Source: Amycolatopsis cihanbeyliensis
Lineage (GTDB): Bacteria > Actinomycetota > Actinomycetes > Mycobacteriales > Pseudonocardiaceae
Length of the DNA: 64,000 nt
Direction of reading: 5' to 3'
Assembly: GCF_006715045.1 (NCBI RefSeq)
Contig: NZ_VFML01000001.1
Span: 1,642,501-1,706,500, forward strand
In this document: positions 16,998 to 27,856 of the stretch, in pieces
Layout of the letters: each line of letters opens with the position of its first letter
Position numbering within the stretch: position 1 is the first letter of the stretch
Notes under the pieces: model-generated
What the model was told of the DNA's origin: nothing
Seen by the model: the letters and a program-made list of their open reading frames with translations, nothing else
Databases searched by the model: none
Program-made: the position numbers and the translations under genes

Positions 16998-17996
16998 TCA
17001 GCGGCAGGACTCGCGGGGGAACCGGGTGCCGCGCCAGAACCGCAGCACGTCGCGGTTGAACTCCGACGGTCGCTCCCAGTTCGCGGAGTGCCCGACCTTG
17101 CTGTACACCAGCGTGCCGGCATCCGGCAGGTGGGCAGCGATCATCCGCAGGATCGGTGGCGGCAGGTACAGGTCGGCGTCGCCGGCGATGAGCAGCGTCC
17201 GCACGGAGAGGGTCTCCAGCCGAGGCCAGTCGATCGGCTCGGACAGCTCCTGGATCTCCACCGAGTGCCCACCCAGCGAGCGATCGGAGATCTCCTTCCA
17301 CTGCCGGTTGCCCTCCTCATTCGCCGCGCGGTAGTACGGGCTCAACTCGAGGAAGTCGTGCGGCATATCGCCGAAACCCGGCGGCCGCAGCCGTTCGGTG
17401 ACCCGTAGGTACTCCGGGTCGGAGATACCCATGAAGCTGCTCAGGATGACGAGGCTGAGCAGCCGCCCGGGGTGCAACAGCGCGTAGTCCGTCGCGTAGT
17501 AACCGCCCAGCGCCGCCCCGAGCAGGTGGAACCGACGCAGCCCGAGATGCTCGACCAGGGCGTGCAGGTCCGTGGCGCCCACACCCGGGTTGCCCGGCGC
17601 AGGCGGGCTGGAGTTGTAGTGCCCGCGCCGTGAGTACGCGATCACCCGGTAGCCGGCGCGGGCGAACACCGGTTGCTGGTAAGGCCACGACAGGGCGCTA
17701 CCGCTGCCCGGGTGCACGAGTACGACGGCGGGTCCGGTGCCACCGGTGTCCCAGAACCACAGCCGCGCGCCGGGCACGTCCAGGAAGCCTTCCCTGGCGG
17801 GCGCCTGGGCCGGGATCGGCTCGGGCACCAACGGGTCGCACCTGCCCCGTGCTGCCTCCGGAGCGGCGGCTGAACCGGTTGTGGCCATGGCCGTCCCGGG
17901 CGCCACGGCCGCCGCGGCGGCGGCCGTGGCGGCTAGAACCGTGCGTCTGGCTGCCTGTCCCCGGCCGACCCCGCCGGGATTCGCTGACCTTGTCAT
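16998..17996 (-). CDS. Tat-exported alpha/beta-hydrolase fold protein with Ala at the nucleophile position
   Basis: This 332-aa protein starts with a Tat signal (GQAARRTVLAATAAAAAAVA). The alpha/beta-hydrolase core has the oxyanion-side motif VVLVHPGSGSALSW, RVIAYSRRGHYNSS, the acid AGDADLYLPP and the His KVGHSANWE. The nucleophile elbow, normally G-x-S-x-G, reads LLGAALGGYYATD, so the Ser is replaced by Ala, as read directly in the DNA at about 17505. Either the protein is catalytically dead or it uses non-hydrolytic chemistry. The ribosome site GGAGG in the leader is good and codon use is normal, so decay is not obvious. Confidence 0.85.
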   Translation of the reverse strand: MTRSANPGGVGRGQAARRTVLAATAAAAAAVAPGTAMATTGSAAAPEAARGRCDPLVPEPIPAQAPAREGFLDVPGARLWFWDTGGTGPAVVLVHPGSGSALSWPYQQPVFARAGYRVIAYSRRGHYNSSPPAPGNPGVGATDLHALVEHLGLRRFHLLGAALGGYYATDYALLHPGRLLSLVILSSFMGISDPEYLRVTERLRPPGFGDMPHDFLELSPYYRAANEEGNRQWKEISDRSLGGHSVEIQELSEPIDWPRLETLSVRTLLIAGDADLYLPPPILRMIAAHLPDAGTLVYSKVGHSANWERPSEFNRDVLRFWRGTRFPRESCR

Positions 17997-18440
17997 GGAG
18001 GTTCCTCAGGTTGTGGTTTGTCTGGGTCTGTGCTCGGGATACTCGGATACACGGCGCCTGGCCCGGGAGGATGCACCCGTTCTGTTGATTTTGTCAACAC
18101 ATCGCTCTCTGTGAGGCCGCGTCGGGCCGCGGAGATGCCGACCGAGCCCTCGGCCCGGGGGACCACGGCGATCCGGGAGCGTGGTCCGGAGGTATTCGGC
18201 ACGTTCCATGGCCTGTTGACTATCTCAACACGGTGGGTGCCTGGAACGTCCGCGAACCGGCCACGACCTGTCGGGTCAGCCAGCCCAGTTCCGAGACGGT
18301 CTCGGCGACATCGTCATCCGCGGAGCACGGTTGCCGAGCGCCGTCATGGACAAGACCCGTACGCGCGTGTCCTAGGTGTGTCCGTAAGGGACCCCTACGG
18401 TGCTGGCATCCGGACGTACCACTCGACGGCAAGGAGCCAG
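17997..18440. promoter_or_regulatory. 444-bp intergenic region with twin TGTTGA-N5-TCAACA palindromes
   Basis: The region holds no convincing gene. It carries two perfect 6-5-6 palindromes of the same consensus, TGTTGATTTTGTCAACA at 18083-18099 and TGTTGACTATCTCAACA at 18214-18230, 131 bp apart. TetR-type repressors often use such half sites. The left copy lies about 85 bp before the alpha/beta-hydrolase start and the right one about 210 bp before the SDR leader. No regulator gene is adjacent, so the factor acts from elsewhere or has been lost. Confidence 0.7.
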
Positions 18441-18524
18441 ATGAGCACGTCGTTCATCCCGGTCGGTGCCCCGCGCATCGTCCACGGTGGCCTCGACCAC
18501 CCGAGCACCGAGGTGACCCCGTGA
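18441..18524 (+). CDS. 27-codon leader peptide coupled to the SDR gene
   Basis: An ATG with a strong AAGGAG site seven bases upstream opens a 27-aa frame, MSTSFIPVGAPRIVHGGLDH and seven more residues, which stops at TGA overlapping the GTG start of the SDR. The SDR start itself has no good ribosome site, so the leader may provide coupling. It could also be the residue of a longer upstream gene. Confidence 0.45.
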   Translation: MSTSFIPVGAPRIVHGGLDHPSTEVTP

Positions 18525-19300
18525 CCGCTCCCGCGGACCTCGGCGGCGCCGTCGTCCTCGTCTCCGGCGCCGCGAGTGGCATCGGCGCCGCGGTCGCCAG
18601 GCTGGCCGCGAACCGGGGCGCGGCGCCCGTGCTGCTGGATCGTGACATCGAGGGCGCCCAGGAGCAGGCGAGCGCCCTGCGTGGACACGACCCTTCGGGC
18701 GGACGGGAGCTCCCGGCACTGGCGATCGCCACGGACGTCACGGACGAGACGTCCGTGCGCGCCGCGGTCGACTCGACCCTCCACCGCCTCGGTCGCATCG
18801 ACATCGTCGTCACCTGCGCCGGGGTCTCCGGCCCTGTCGGCAGCCCACTGGAGCATGTCTCCCTCACCGACTGGCAACGTGTCCTCGCCGTGAACGTCAC
18901 CGGCGCCTACCTGACGCTGAAACACACCCTCCCGGCCCTGCGCCGCTCGCCACACGCCGCCGCGGTGCTGGTCGCCAGCGACTCCGCGCTCGTCGCCGCC
19001 CCGGGGATGGTCCCGTACTGCGCGTCGAAGGCCGCCGTGGTCCAGCTGGCACGGGCACTCTCCGTGGAGACCACCGGCCAGGTGCGTGTCAACGCCGTCT
19101 GCCCGTCCGTCGTCGACACGCCGATGAGCCGCGGCGACCTCGACCGCCATGACTTCACCGGCGTCGACTACCCCGTACACCGGCCCGAGAACGTCGCCGA
19201 ACACGTGCTGTTCCTCGCCTCCCCGCAGGCCGCCGGCATCCACGGCACGACACTGACCATGGACTTCGGCTACTCCGCACGATCGGCCTTCCCCGCGTGA
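18521..19300 (+). CDS. short-chain dehydrogenase/reductase (SDR)
   Basis: This is a 259-aa classical SDR starting at a GTG. The cofactor motif is VVLVSGAASGIGAAVARL, then the acidic residue LLDRD (NAD preference likely), CAGVSG in place of NNAG, catalytic Ser in LVASDSAL and the Tyr-Lys pair MVPYCASKAA. The C-terminal FLASPQAAGIHGTTLTMDFG is typical. The substrate is unknown. It converges with the downstream universal stress protein gene. Confidence 0.9.
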   Translation: MTAPADLGGAVVLVSGAASGIGAAVARLAANRGAAPVLLDRDIEGAQEQASALRGHDPSGGRELPALAIATDVTDETSVRAAVDSTLHRLGRIDIVVTCAGVSGPVGSPLEHVSLTDWQRVLAVNVTGAYLTLKHTLPALRRSPHAAAVLVASDSALVAAPGMVPYCASKAAVVQLARALSVETTGQVRVNAVCPSVVDTPMSRGDLDRHDFTGVDYPVHRPENVAEHVLFLASPQAAGIHGTTLTMDFGYSARSAFPA

Positions 19301-19303
19301 GTG

Positions 19304-19375
19304 ACGCACGTCCGCGCGAGGTCCCCGTGAACACGCAACGCGCAACCCGCTCAGGCTCGTGGTCGGGACGTGCGT
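19304..19375. terminator. possible bidirectional terminator (long-loop inverted repeat)
   Basis: ACGCACGTCC at 19304-19313 pairs perfectly with GGACGTGCGT at 19366-19375, between the convergent SDR and stress-protein genes. The 52-nt loop is long, and a U-tract is absent, as is usual for actinomycetes. The pairing is read directly; the role is inferred from position. Confidence 0.4.
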
Positions 19376-19378
19376 GGC

Positions 19379-20293
19379 TCAGCTCGCCAGAACGGCGCGG
19401 TCGGGCCGGACGACGGCGACCGGGCACTTGCTGTGATGCAGCAGGGCCTGGCTGGTCGAGCCGACCAGCATGCCGCGGAAGCCGCCGAGGCCGCGGGAGC
19501 CGACCACGATCAGCTGGGCGCCCTCGGCCCGGGCGAGCAGCCCGCGTGCGGGCCGTTCCTTGATCGTGTGCTGCACCAGGCGGACGTCCGGGTACTTGTG
19601 CTGCCACCCGGACAGCCGCTCCGCCAGCATCCTGCGCTCGTCCTCGGCGATCCGGTCGTAGTCCAGACCGAGTGGCGCGACACTCCAGGTGTCGCTCATG
19701 GACAGGTCGTTCCAGGTGTGCACGGCGTGCAGCGGGGCACCCCGCGACGCGGCGGCCTCGAACCCGAACTCCACCGCGGCGTCGCCGTCGGGCGAGCCGT
19801 CCACGCCGACGACGACGGGCCCGGTCTCCGGTGGCGGGTCGTCGGGGGTACGGCCGCGCACCACGACGACCGGGCAGTGCCCGTGCGCGGCCAGCGCCAC
19901 CGCGGTGGAGCCGACCAGCATGCCGCTGAATCCACCGAGGCCGCGGGACCCGAGCACGACCAGGCCGGCCGAGGCGGACTCGCGGATCAGGTGGTCGGCG
20001 GCCTGCCCGGTGCGCAGGTCCTTGCGGACCGCCACCGTGGGGGCGGCGCGGACGGCGACACGCTCGGCGTCGTCCAGCCAGGCCCGGCCCTGCTCCACGA
20101 CCGCGTCGCCGTAGCTGCGCGGCAGCGACACCGGCACGTAGGGCATGGTGGGCGGCACGTAGCAGGCGTGGAACAGCAGCAGCGGCACCTGGCGCCGGGC
20201 GGCCTCCAGCGCGGCCCAGCGCACGGCGTGCTCGGCGGAGAGGGATCCGTCCACGCCGGCCAGGACGAGGCGGCGGGTGGGGATGTCGGTCAT
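19379..20293 (-). CDS. tandem-domain universal stress protein
   Basis: This 304-aa protein has two UspA domains. Domain 1 (about 5-145) has LVLAGVDGSLSAEHAVRW and the ATP-binding VVLGSRGLGGFSGMLVGSTA. Domain 2 (about 155-300) has PVVVGVDGSPDGDAAVEF and VVGSRGLGGFRGMLVGSTSQ, both with the G-2x-G-9x-G(S/T) nucleotide motif. Tandem Usps of this type are hallmark DosR-regulon members in mycobacteria. Its ATG overlaps the stop of the upstream nitroreductase gene by four bases, so it is in an operon with the two Acg-like genes. Confidence 0.93.
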   Translation of the reverse strand: MTDIPTRRLVLAGVDGSLSAEHAVRWAALEAARRQVPLLLFHACYVPPTMPYVPVSLPRSYGDAVVEQGRAWLDDAERVAVRAAPTVAVRKDLRTGQAADHLIRESASAGLVVLGSRGLGGFSGMLVGSTAVALAAHGHCPVVVVRGRTPDDPPPETGPVVVGVDGSPDGDAAVEFGFEAAASRGAPLHAVHTWNDLSMSDTWSVAPLGLDYDRIAEDERRMLAERLSGWQHKYPDVRLVQHTIKERPARGLLARAEGAQLIVVGSRGLGGFRGMLVGSTSQALLHHSKCPVAVVRPDRAVLAS

Positions 20294-21235
20294 CGTGGGC
20301 TCCTTCGGTTGTCTCGCCGCGCGCCCGCGGCGAGGGGAATGTGATGTTCGTCGGCGCGCGGCGGGTGGCCCAGGCGCAGGACGAGCTGCGGAACCCCGTC
20401 CAGGGCGAGGCGCTCGGCCAGGCCCGTACGCACCTCGGTCAGGTGCAGTGGCTGCGTGAGCACCGACGCCACCAAGCCTGCGCTGACCGCCGTGAGCCAC
20501 ACGCGTTGCATGGCCGCACCGGCGAGCAGGTGCTCCCGGCGGGAGTCACCCGGGGTGTGCACGATCAGCAGCCGCTCCCCGGACAGCCGGTCGGCCAGGG
20601 TGAGCTCGTCAGGCAGCCGGGTGTCCCGGCGCACCAGTCCGGCCCACGGCAGGGTGGACTCCACAGCGGGCGGTTGCGGGAAGCTGCCGCTCCACGCGGT
20701 CAGCTCCCGTTGGTAGGCCGGCTCGTCGCGGTACACGGCGGCCGCGTAGCCGAACAGTTCGGCCACCGTGGACGATTCGGTGGCCCGGTCCACGATCCGG
20801 ACCCGTGCCTGCGGGATCGCGGCGGACGCGGCCAGCGCGCGCAGCAGGTCACCGCGAACCGGGCGCAACGCGAACGGGCTCCGGTGGCCGCGCCGCCGGA
20901 AGATCGCCGTGTACTGGCCGATCTCCGCGGCGGTAGCCGTGCTCCGGCTCGCCGCGTGCACCCTGGCCAGCAGAGCGGGCCGACCCGGGTCGGGCAGGAC
21001 GCTGGTCACGGCGTCCCGGCCCGGCGCCCGAGCCGCCAGCTCGAGGTTGCTCAGCGCGGCCCCGCAGGAGACCAGCCGGTCCCGGCGTCGGGATCGTGCC
21101 GGGGCAGGGATACCGGCTGCTCGTGGAGGTCCGCGTAGTCGGTGCGCACATCCACCGTCCAGGGCTGGGTGTGGTGCACCGAGGGCGCCCGGCCCACGGC
21201 CCGTGCGAGCGCCGCGACCTCAATACCCGACCAGG

Positions 21236-21239
<4 letters not shown>
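20290..21239 (-). pseudogene. Acg-family nitroreductase-like protein with a -1 frameshift
   Basis: The N-terminus reads ALARAVGRAPSVHHTQPWTV, the FMN-binding start of Acg-type nitroreductase-like proteins. Near 21080 the frame breaks after HDPDAGTGWS. A neighbouring frame resumes with DRLVSCGAALSNLELAAR and continues through SLTP-like regions to GLVASVLTQPLHL and VPQLVLRLGHPP at the normal end. Restoring one G in a GGG run gives a full-length protein of about 316 aa. This may be a true pseudogene or an assembly error. Family members are DosR-regulated and may sequester FMN. Confidence 0.75.
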
Positions 21240-24102
<2,863 letters not shown>

Positions 24103-24162
24103 CCGGGCAGGGCCGTGTTCTCCTCCTGAGCCCGGGATCGGCTCCGCGAGACTGCCGAGTTG

Positions 24163-24197
24163 ATGACCTTGGTCCCTACGGCTGGGGACTTTCTCCG
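24163..24197. promoter_or_regulatory. two DevR-box-like elements upstream of devR
   Basis: ATGACCTTGGTCCCT (24163-24177, reverse GGGACCAAGGTCAT) and GGGGACTTTCTCC (24184-24196) both match the GGGAC(C/T)WW core of the DosR box. They are spaced about 20 bp apart, like the tandem boxes of DosR promoters, and lie 60-100 bp before the devR start. Autoregulation is inferred. Confidence 0.55.
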
Positions 24198-24260
24198 GGC
24201 CGAAATGCCCTGGCGGGGACCTACAGTGGTGGAGTGTCCGATGGCGAAGGCGGTGTCCCG

Positions 24261-24905
24261 ATGATCACGGTGTTCCTGGTCGACGACCACGAGGTGGTGC
24301 GGCGCGGCGTGGCCGACCTGCTGGAGGCCGAACCCGACCTGACCGTGGTCGGCGAGGCCGGTTCGGCAGCACAGGCCCTGGCCAGGATCCCGGCCCTGCG
24401 ACCGGACGTGGCCGTCCTCGACGTCCGCCTCGGCGACGGCAACGGCGTCGAGCTCTGCCGCGAGCTGCGCTCCCGGTTACCCGAGCTGAACTGCCTCATG
24501 CTCACCTCCTACACCGACGAGCAGGCCATGCTCGACGCCATCCTCGCCGGTGCCGGTGGCTACGTCCTCAAGGACATCCAGGGCCTGCGGCTCGTGGACG
24601 CCGTGCGCGACGTCGGCTCCGGCAAGTCCCTCCTGGACAACCGGGCCGCCGCGACCCTGATGGCCCGGCTCCGCGACAGCACCGAGCGGGCCGGGCCCGC
24701 GGCCGGCCTCACCGAACGCGAACGCACCCTGCTCGAGCTCATCGGCGAAGGACTCACCAACCGGCAGATCGCCGAACGCATGTACCTGGCCGAGAAGACG
24801 GTCAAGAACTACGTCTCCCGCCTGCTCACCAAGCTCGGCCTGGAACGCCGCACCCAGGCCGCCGTGCTGGCCACCAAACTGCGGGACAAGCACCAGCACG
24901 ACTGA
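24261..24905 (+). CDS. devR: DevR/DosR-like NarL-family response regulator
   Basis: This 214-aa protein (DosR of M. tuberculosis is 217 aa) has a receiver domain [20 protein letters not shown], with acidic pair Asp8/Asp9, phosphoacceptor Asp in [13 protein letters not shown], and the Lys switch [13 protein letters not shown] LuxR-type HTH follows, [20 protein letters not shown] with [19 protein letters not shown] 24261 is preferred to GTG 24234 because it aligns the receiver start with the family. It is the partner of the preceding DevS-like kinase, and should activate the stress and nitroreductase genes around it. Confidence 0.92.
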   Translation: MITVFLVDDHEVVRRGVADLLEAEPDLTVVGEAGSAAQALARIPALRPDVAVLDVRLGDGNGVELCRELRSRLPELNCLMLTSYTDEQAMLDAILAGAGGYVLKDIQGLRLVDAVRDVGSGKSLLDNRAAATLMARLRDSTERAGPAAGLTERERTLLELIGEGLTNRQIAERMYLAEKTVKNYVSRLLTKLGLERRTQAAVLATKLRDKHQHD

Positions 24906-24916
24906 CCGCCCGCCCC

Positions 24917-24935
24917 GGGTGGGTGCGCCCCACCC
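24917..24935. terminator. hairpin between convergent devR and usp genes
   Basis: GGGTGGG-TGCGC-CCCACCC forms a perfect 7-bp stem with a 5-nt loop, placed 11 bp after the devR stop and 11 bp before the end of the stress-protein gene. There is no U-tract, which is normal for high-GC actinomycetes. A bidirectional role is inferred. Confidence 0.7.
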
Positions 24936-24946
24936 AGGGCGTATCG

Positions 24947-25849
24947 TCAGCCGGCCGGGTCGGACCGCACGACCAGAACCGGGCAGTCGGCGTGCTGCAG
25001 CATGGCCTGGCTGGTCGAACCGAGCAGCAGCCCGCGGAACCCGCCCCGGCCCCGGCATCCGACCACGAGCAGCCTGGCCCGTGCCGACCACTCCAGCAGC
25101 TGATGCCGTGGCCGGTCCCTGGCCACCACCCGCTCGACCCGCACGTCCGGGTACTTCTCCTGCCACCCCGCCAGCCGCTCGGCCAGCGCACGCCGCTCCA
25201 CCTCGTCCACCGACTCCCAGGTCGAATAGGACCGGGCGGGGCTGAACACGGTGTCGTAGTCGCCGTCGAGCCAGGCATGCACCGCCACCAGGGGCGCGCC
25301 CCGCAGCGAGGCCTCCTCGAAGGCGACCGCGACGGCCCGCTCACTGGTCGGGCTGCCGTCGACACCGACCACCACCGGCCCCTCGGTCGGCACGTCCTCG
25401 CCGTCCCGGTTGCGCACGACGACCACCGGGCAGTGCGCGTGGCTGCTCACCGCAACGGCCGTGGAACCCAGCCGCATCCCAGGGAAACCGCCCTGCCCGA
25501 CACCACCCAACACGATCATCCGCGCCTCACCGGACAGCTCCAGCAACGACGGGATCACCGGTTCCCGCACCAGAACGGTGTCGATGTCCACCCCGGGGCC
25601 CGCCGTACTGGCGACCTCCATCGCCTCGTCGAGAACCCGCTCGCTGTCCCGCTCGATCGCCTCGAAGAATTCCCGTGGCACCGCGAGGCCACCCCCGTAG
25701 TAGCCACCGGACAACGTCAAGGCGTGCGCCAGCCGCAACGGCAGGCCACGTTCCGCCGCGGTCTCCGCCGCCCAGCGCACGGCCCGCGTGGCCGCCTCCG
25801 ACCCATCGACACCGACGACGATCGCGCCGGCCGTTCCCGTCTCACTCAT
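24947..25849 (-). CDS. tandem-domain universal stress protein
   Basis: This 300-aa protein is the second two-domain UspA protein of the locus. The first half has IVVGVDGSEAATRAVRWAAE and MIVLGGVGQGGFPGMRLGST. The second half has PVVVGVDGSPTSERAVAVAF and LVVGCRGRGGFRGLLLGSTS, with the ATP-binding glycines in place. The N-terminal loop YYGGGLAVPREFFEA differs from the first Usp. The upstream region shared with the DoxX-like gene contains DevR-box-like sites, fitting hypoxic or nitrosative induction. Confidence 0.93.
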   Translation of the reverse strand: MSETGTAGAIVVGVDGSEAATRAVRWAAETAAERGLPLRLAHALTLSGGYYGGGLAVPREFFEAIERDSERVLDEAMEVASTAGPGVDIDTVLVREPVIPSLLELSGEARMIVLGGVGQGGFPGMRLGSTAVAVSSHAHCPVVVVRNRDGEDVPTEGPVVVGVDGSPTSERAVAVAFEEASLRGAPLVAVHAWLDGDYDTVFSPARSYSTWESVDEVERRALAERLAGWQEKYPDVRVERVVARDRPRHQLLEWSARARLLVVGCRGRGGFRGLLLGSTSQAMLQHADCPVLVVRSDPAG

Positions 25850-26160
25850 CTCGTATTCTCCGTTTCTCGTAGAGACGTCTCAGCTACCGCGCTACCTGCA
25901 CCGTCGGCACCCGGCACAACCGCGCCGCCCGGTGTACCGGACATCGACCTCACCTCTTTTCGCCCGTTTTCCTGGACGCTATGGAGTTCCGCGCCGGTCC
26001 GCGCCGGTCCTCCGTCACCTCGTCGAAGGGACCTTCGCCACCGGCCTCCGGGCCGCTTCGCCGGTGACGACAAAGGGCCCCGCCTTTCGGGACTTCCGCC
26101 GGCGGACGCGCTCGCCCCCGGCCTGCCAGCCTCGGATCAGCCATCGACCAAGGGGGAACC
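25850..26160. promoter_or_regulatory. divergent promoter region with DevR-box-like sites
   Basis: A 311-bp non-coding region lies between the usp gene and the DoxX-like gene. GGGACCTTCGCC at 26028-26039 and TTCGGGACTTCC at 26085-26096 match the DosR-box core GGGAC(C/T)TTNG. A GGGGGAAcc ribosome site precedes the rightward ATG. No small gene is evident. Confidence 0.5.
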
Positions 26161-26586
26161 ATGTCCCTTCGAGACGGATCGAGCCACGTCGAGCAGACCC
26201 GGCACCCCGTGATCGAAAGCAGCACCACCGCCAGGAAGATCGCGGCCGTGACCAGGATCAGCATGGGCCTGCTGTTCCTGTGGGCCTTCGCGGACAAGAC
26301 CTCCGGCTGGGGCTACGCCACCAGTTCCACCAACGCCGTGGTCAACGGCGGATCACCCACCACTGGCTTCCTCAGCGGTGTCCACGTCGGACCGTTCGCG
26401 GGAACCCTCCGCGGCTGGGCGGGAGCCTGGTGGGCCGACTGGCTGTTCATGGCCGGCCTGCTCGGCATCGGCCTGGCGCTGCTGCTCGGCGTGGGCCTGC
26501 GCCTGGCCGCCATCGGAGCCGGACACACCTGGGGCCTCGGCAACCGCTGGGCCCGCGTCACCCGGCACCAACCCTGGCTGCGCTGA
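26161..26586 (+). CDS. DoxX-like membrane protein with internal deletion
   Basis: This 141-aa protein has an N-terminal helix IAAVTRISMGLLFLWAFADK, then LFMAGLLGIGLALLLGVGLR, and the C-terminal AGHTWGLGNRWARV. It looks like the DoxX family related to thiosulfate:quinone oxidoreductase subunits, which are near 180-190 aa. The segment normally linking LRLAAIG and AGHTWG, a transmembrane helix plus a loop of about 45 residues, is missing in frame. Two or three helices remain. Its position in the DevR-like locus suggests a redox role in the parent protein. Function of this short version is doubtful. Confidence 0.6.
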   Translation: MSLRDGSSHVEQTRHPVIESSTTARKIAAVTRISMGLLFLWAFADKTSGWGYATSSTNAVVNGGSPTTGFLSGVHVGPFAGTLRGWAGAWWADWLFMAGLLGIGLALLLGVGLRLAAIGAGHTWGLGNRWARVTRHQPWLR

Positions 26587-26639
26587 CCGTTCGAGCCCGA
26601 GGCCACTCGGGCTCGAACCCGTCTCATCCCGCGCGGCAC

Positions 26640-26850
26640 CGGGACGACGTCATCGGTGCGGGACCAGCCCGGGCGCTGCCGCGCGATCAGCGCCGGCACA
26701 TCGGACTTGGTCAGCCGGGTCAGCGCCACGAACCGGCGGTCGGTGGCCAGCCGGATGCCGTTGGTGCTGAAACCGACACTCCGGATCGGCTTGGCCTGAG
26801 CCAGGTCGATGAAGTCCAGGATGTGTTCGTGGATGGTGGGCTCCCGCCGG
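26640..26850 (-). pseudogene. degenerate, internally deleted copy of the radical SAM gene at 1.9-3.5 kb
   Basis: The minus frame reads REPTIHEHILDFIDLAQAKP, NGIRLATDRRFVALTRLTKS and IARQRPGWSRTDDVVPVPR. Each piece matches the intact radical SAM protein of this window (GGEPTIHKNILDFIDLAQGK, then ATDRRFVA, then LTRLTNSDVLELIARQRPDW). About 100 residues between RRFVA and LTRL are deleted. The cluster-binding Cys region and the C-terminus are absent. The flanking sequence is unrelated. It is a paralogous or horizontally introduced relic. Confidence 0.85.
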
Positions 26851-27002
26851 AGGACACCACCAACGTCGGCGACCCGCAGTCCACAGACCATGATCGGCCG
26901 ACAGCCCACGGCCACGACGACACCCGCGGCACCCCTTGCTCGGAGTGGTCGCCGTGATCCCGCACCGGCGCGGGTGCTCGACAACGGTTTCCGTCCGCGA
27001 GG

Positions 27003-27695
27003 TCACCGGCTGGAGTCCCGAGCTTGCCCGTGCAGGACTCGCTCGAGGCCGTCGATGATCAGGTCGAGCCCGAACGCGAACTCGTCCGTGTAGGTGTAGC
27101 CAGGGCGGAGCGCGTGGTCCGTAATCATCTCGGTGAGGTGCGGGTAGGTGTCCGGAGGCATCCGCGAGGTGATCGTTCCGGCGATCTCCTCGATCTCTTC
27201 GGGCGTGTCGAACGGCAGGCTCGACTCCTGCAGAACGAACCCGTAGATGTAGCTGTCGATGGCCGACACCGCATGTGCCGCCATCGCGATCGAGAACCCG
27301 GCGTCCCGAAGGCACCCGATCACCCGGTCGTGGTGTCGCAGCGTCGCCGGCCCGGGATCGCGCCGGGACTCCAGCAACCCCAGAGCCCAGGTGTGGCGCG
27401 AGAGCACCGTGCGGGCGGAGATCGCCCGCCGGCGCACGGCCACCTTCCAGCCGGCCTGATGGCCAGGCAACTCGATCTGGCCGAAGATGAGGTCGACGAT
27501 CCCATCCAGGATCTCGTCCTTGTTGGCCACGTGGTGGTACAGCGACATCGCCTCGACTCCGAGCTGCTCGGCCACCTTCCGCATGGTCACCGACCCGACA
27601 CCCCACTCGTCCGCCACGCGCACGGCAGCCTCGAAGACCCGTTCCTTGCTCAGCGGAGCATGGGACCTCCGACTTCTTTTCGGGCTCGGCGCCAC
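27003..27695 (-). CDS. TetR-family transcriptional regulator (TetR_C class)
   Basis: This 230-aa protein has an N-terminal [23 protein letters not shown] with [20 protein letters not shown], and a C-terminal domain of the tetracycline-repressor type ([40 protein letters not shown]). It is divergent from an NAD(P)-binding protein gene, with two identical-consensus palindromes in between, so it most likely represses both. The ligand is unknown. Confidence 0.88.
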   Translation of the reverse strand: MAPSPKRSRRSHAPLSKERVFEAAVRVADEWGVGSVTMRKVAEQLGVEAMSLYHHVANKDEILDGIVDLIFGQIELPGHQAGWKVAVRRRAISARTVLSRHTWALGLLESRRDPGPATLRHHDRVIGCLRDAGFSIAMAAHAVSAIDSYIYGFVLQESSLPFDTPEEIEEIAGTITSRMPPDTYPHLTEMITDHALRPGYTYTDEFAFGLDLIIDGLERVLHGQARDSSR

Positions 27696-27744
27696 CTGTG
27701 GTCTCCCTGAACTCTTCGATGTTCGCGACGCCGCGAGTTGACGC

Positions 27745-27793
27745 CCTTACATCCGTAAGGATAACCTCCCATTAGAGCCTTACAGGTGTAAGG
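27745..27793. promoter_or_regulatory. twin TetR operators CCTTAC-N4-GTAAGG
   Basis: Two perfect 6-4-6 palindromes, CCTTACATCCGTAAGG at 27745-27760 and CCTTACAGGTGTAAGG at 27778-27793, are 33 bp apart centre to centre (three helical turns). They lie 50 bp before the TetR start and 64 bp before the NAD(P)-binding gene. Same-face spacing suggests cooperative binding of two dimers. Confidence 0.85.
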
Positions 27794-27856
27794 AAAGATC
27801 GCGGGTTTCGGCGACTCCTCCGGAGGTCCTTCGTATCCGCAGGAAAGGGCAGCAGC

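Noticed and set aside
18083..18230. A TetR-like gene between the two palindromes
   Set aside because: Neither strand gives a convincing HTH; only short shadow frames exist.
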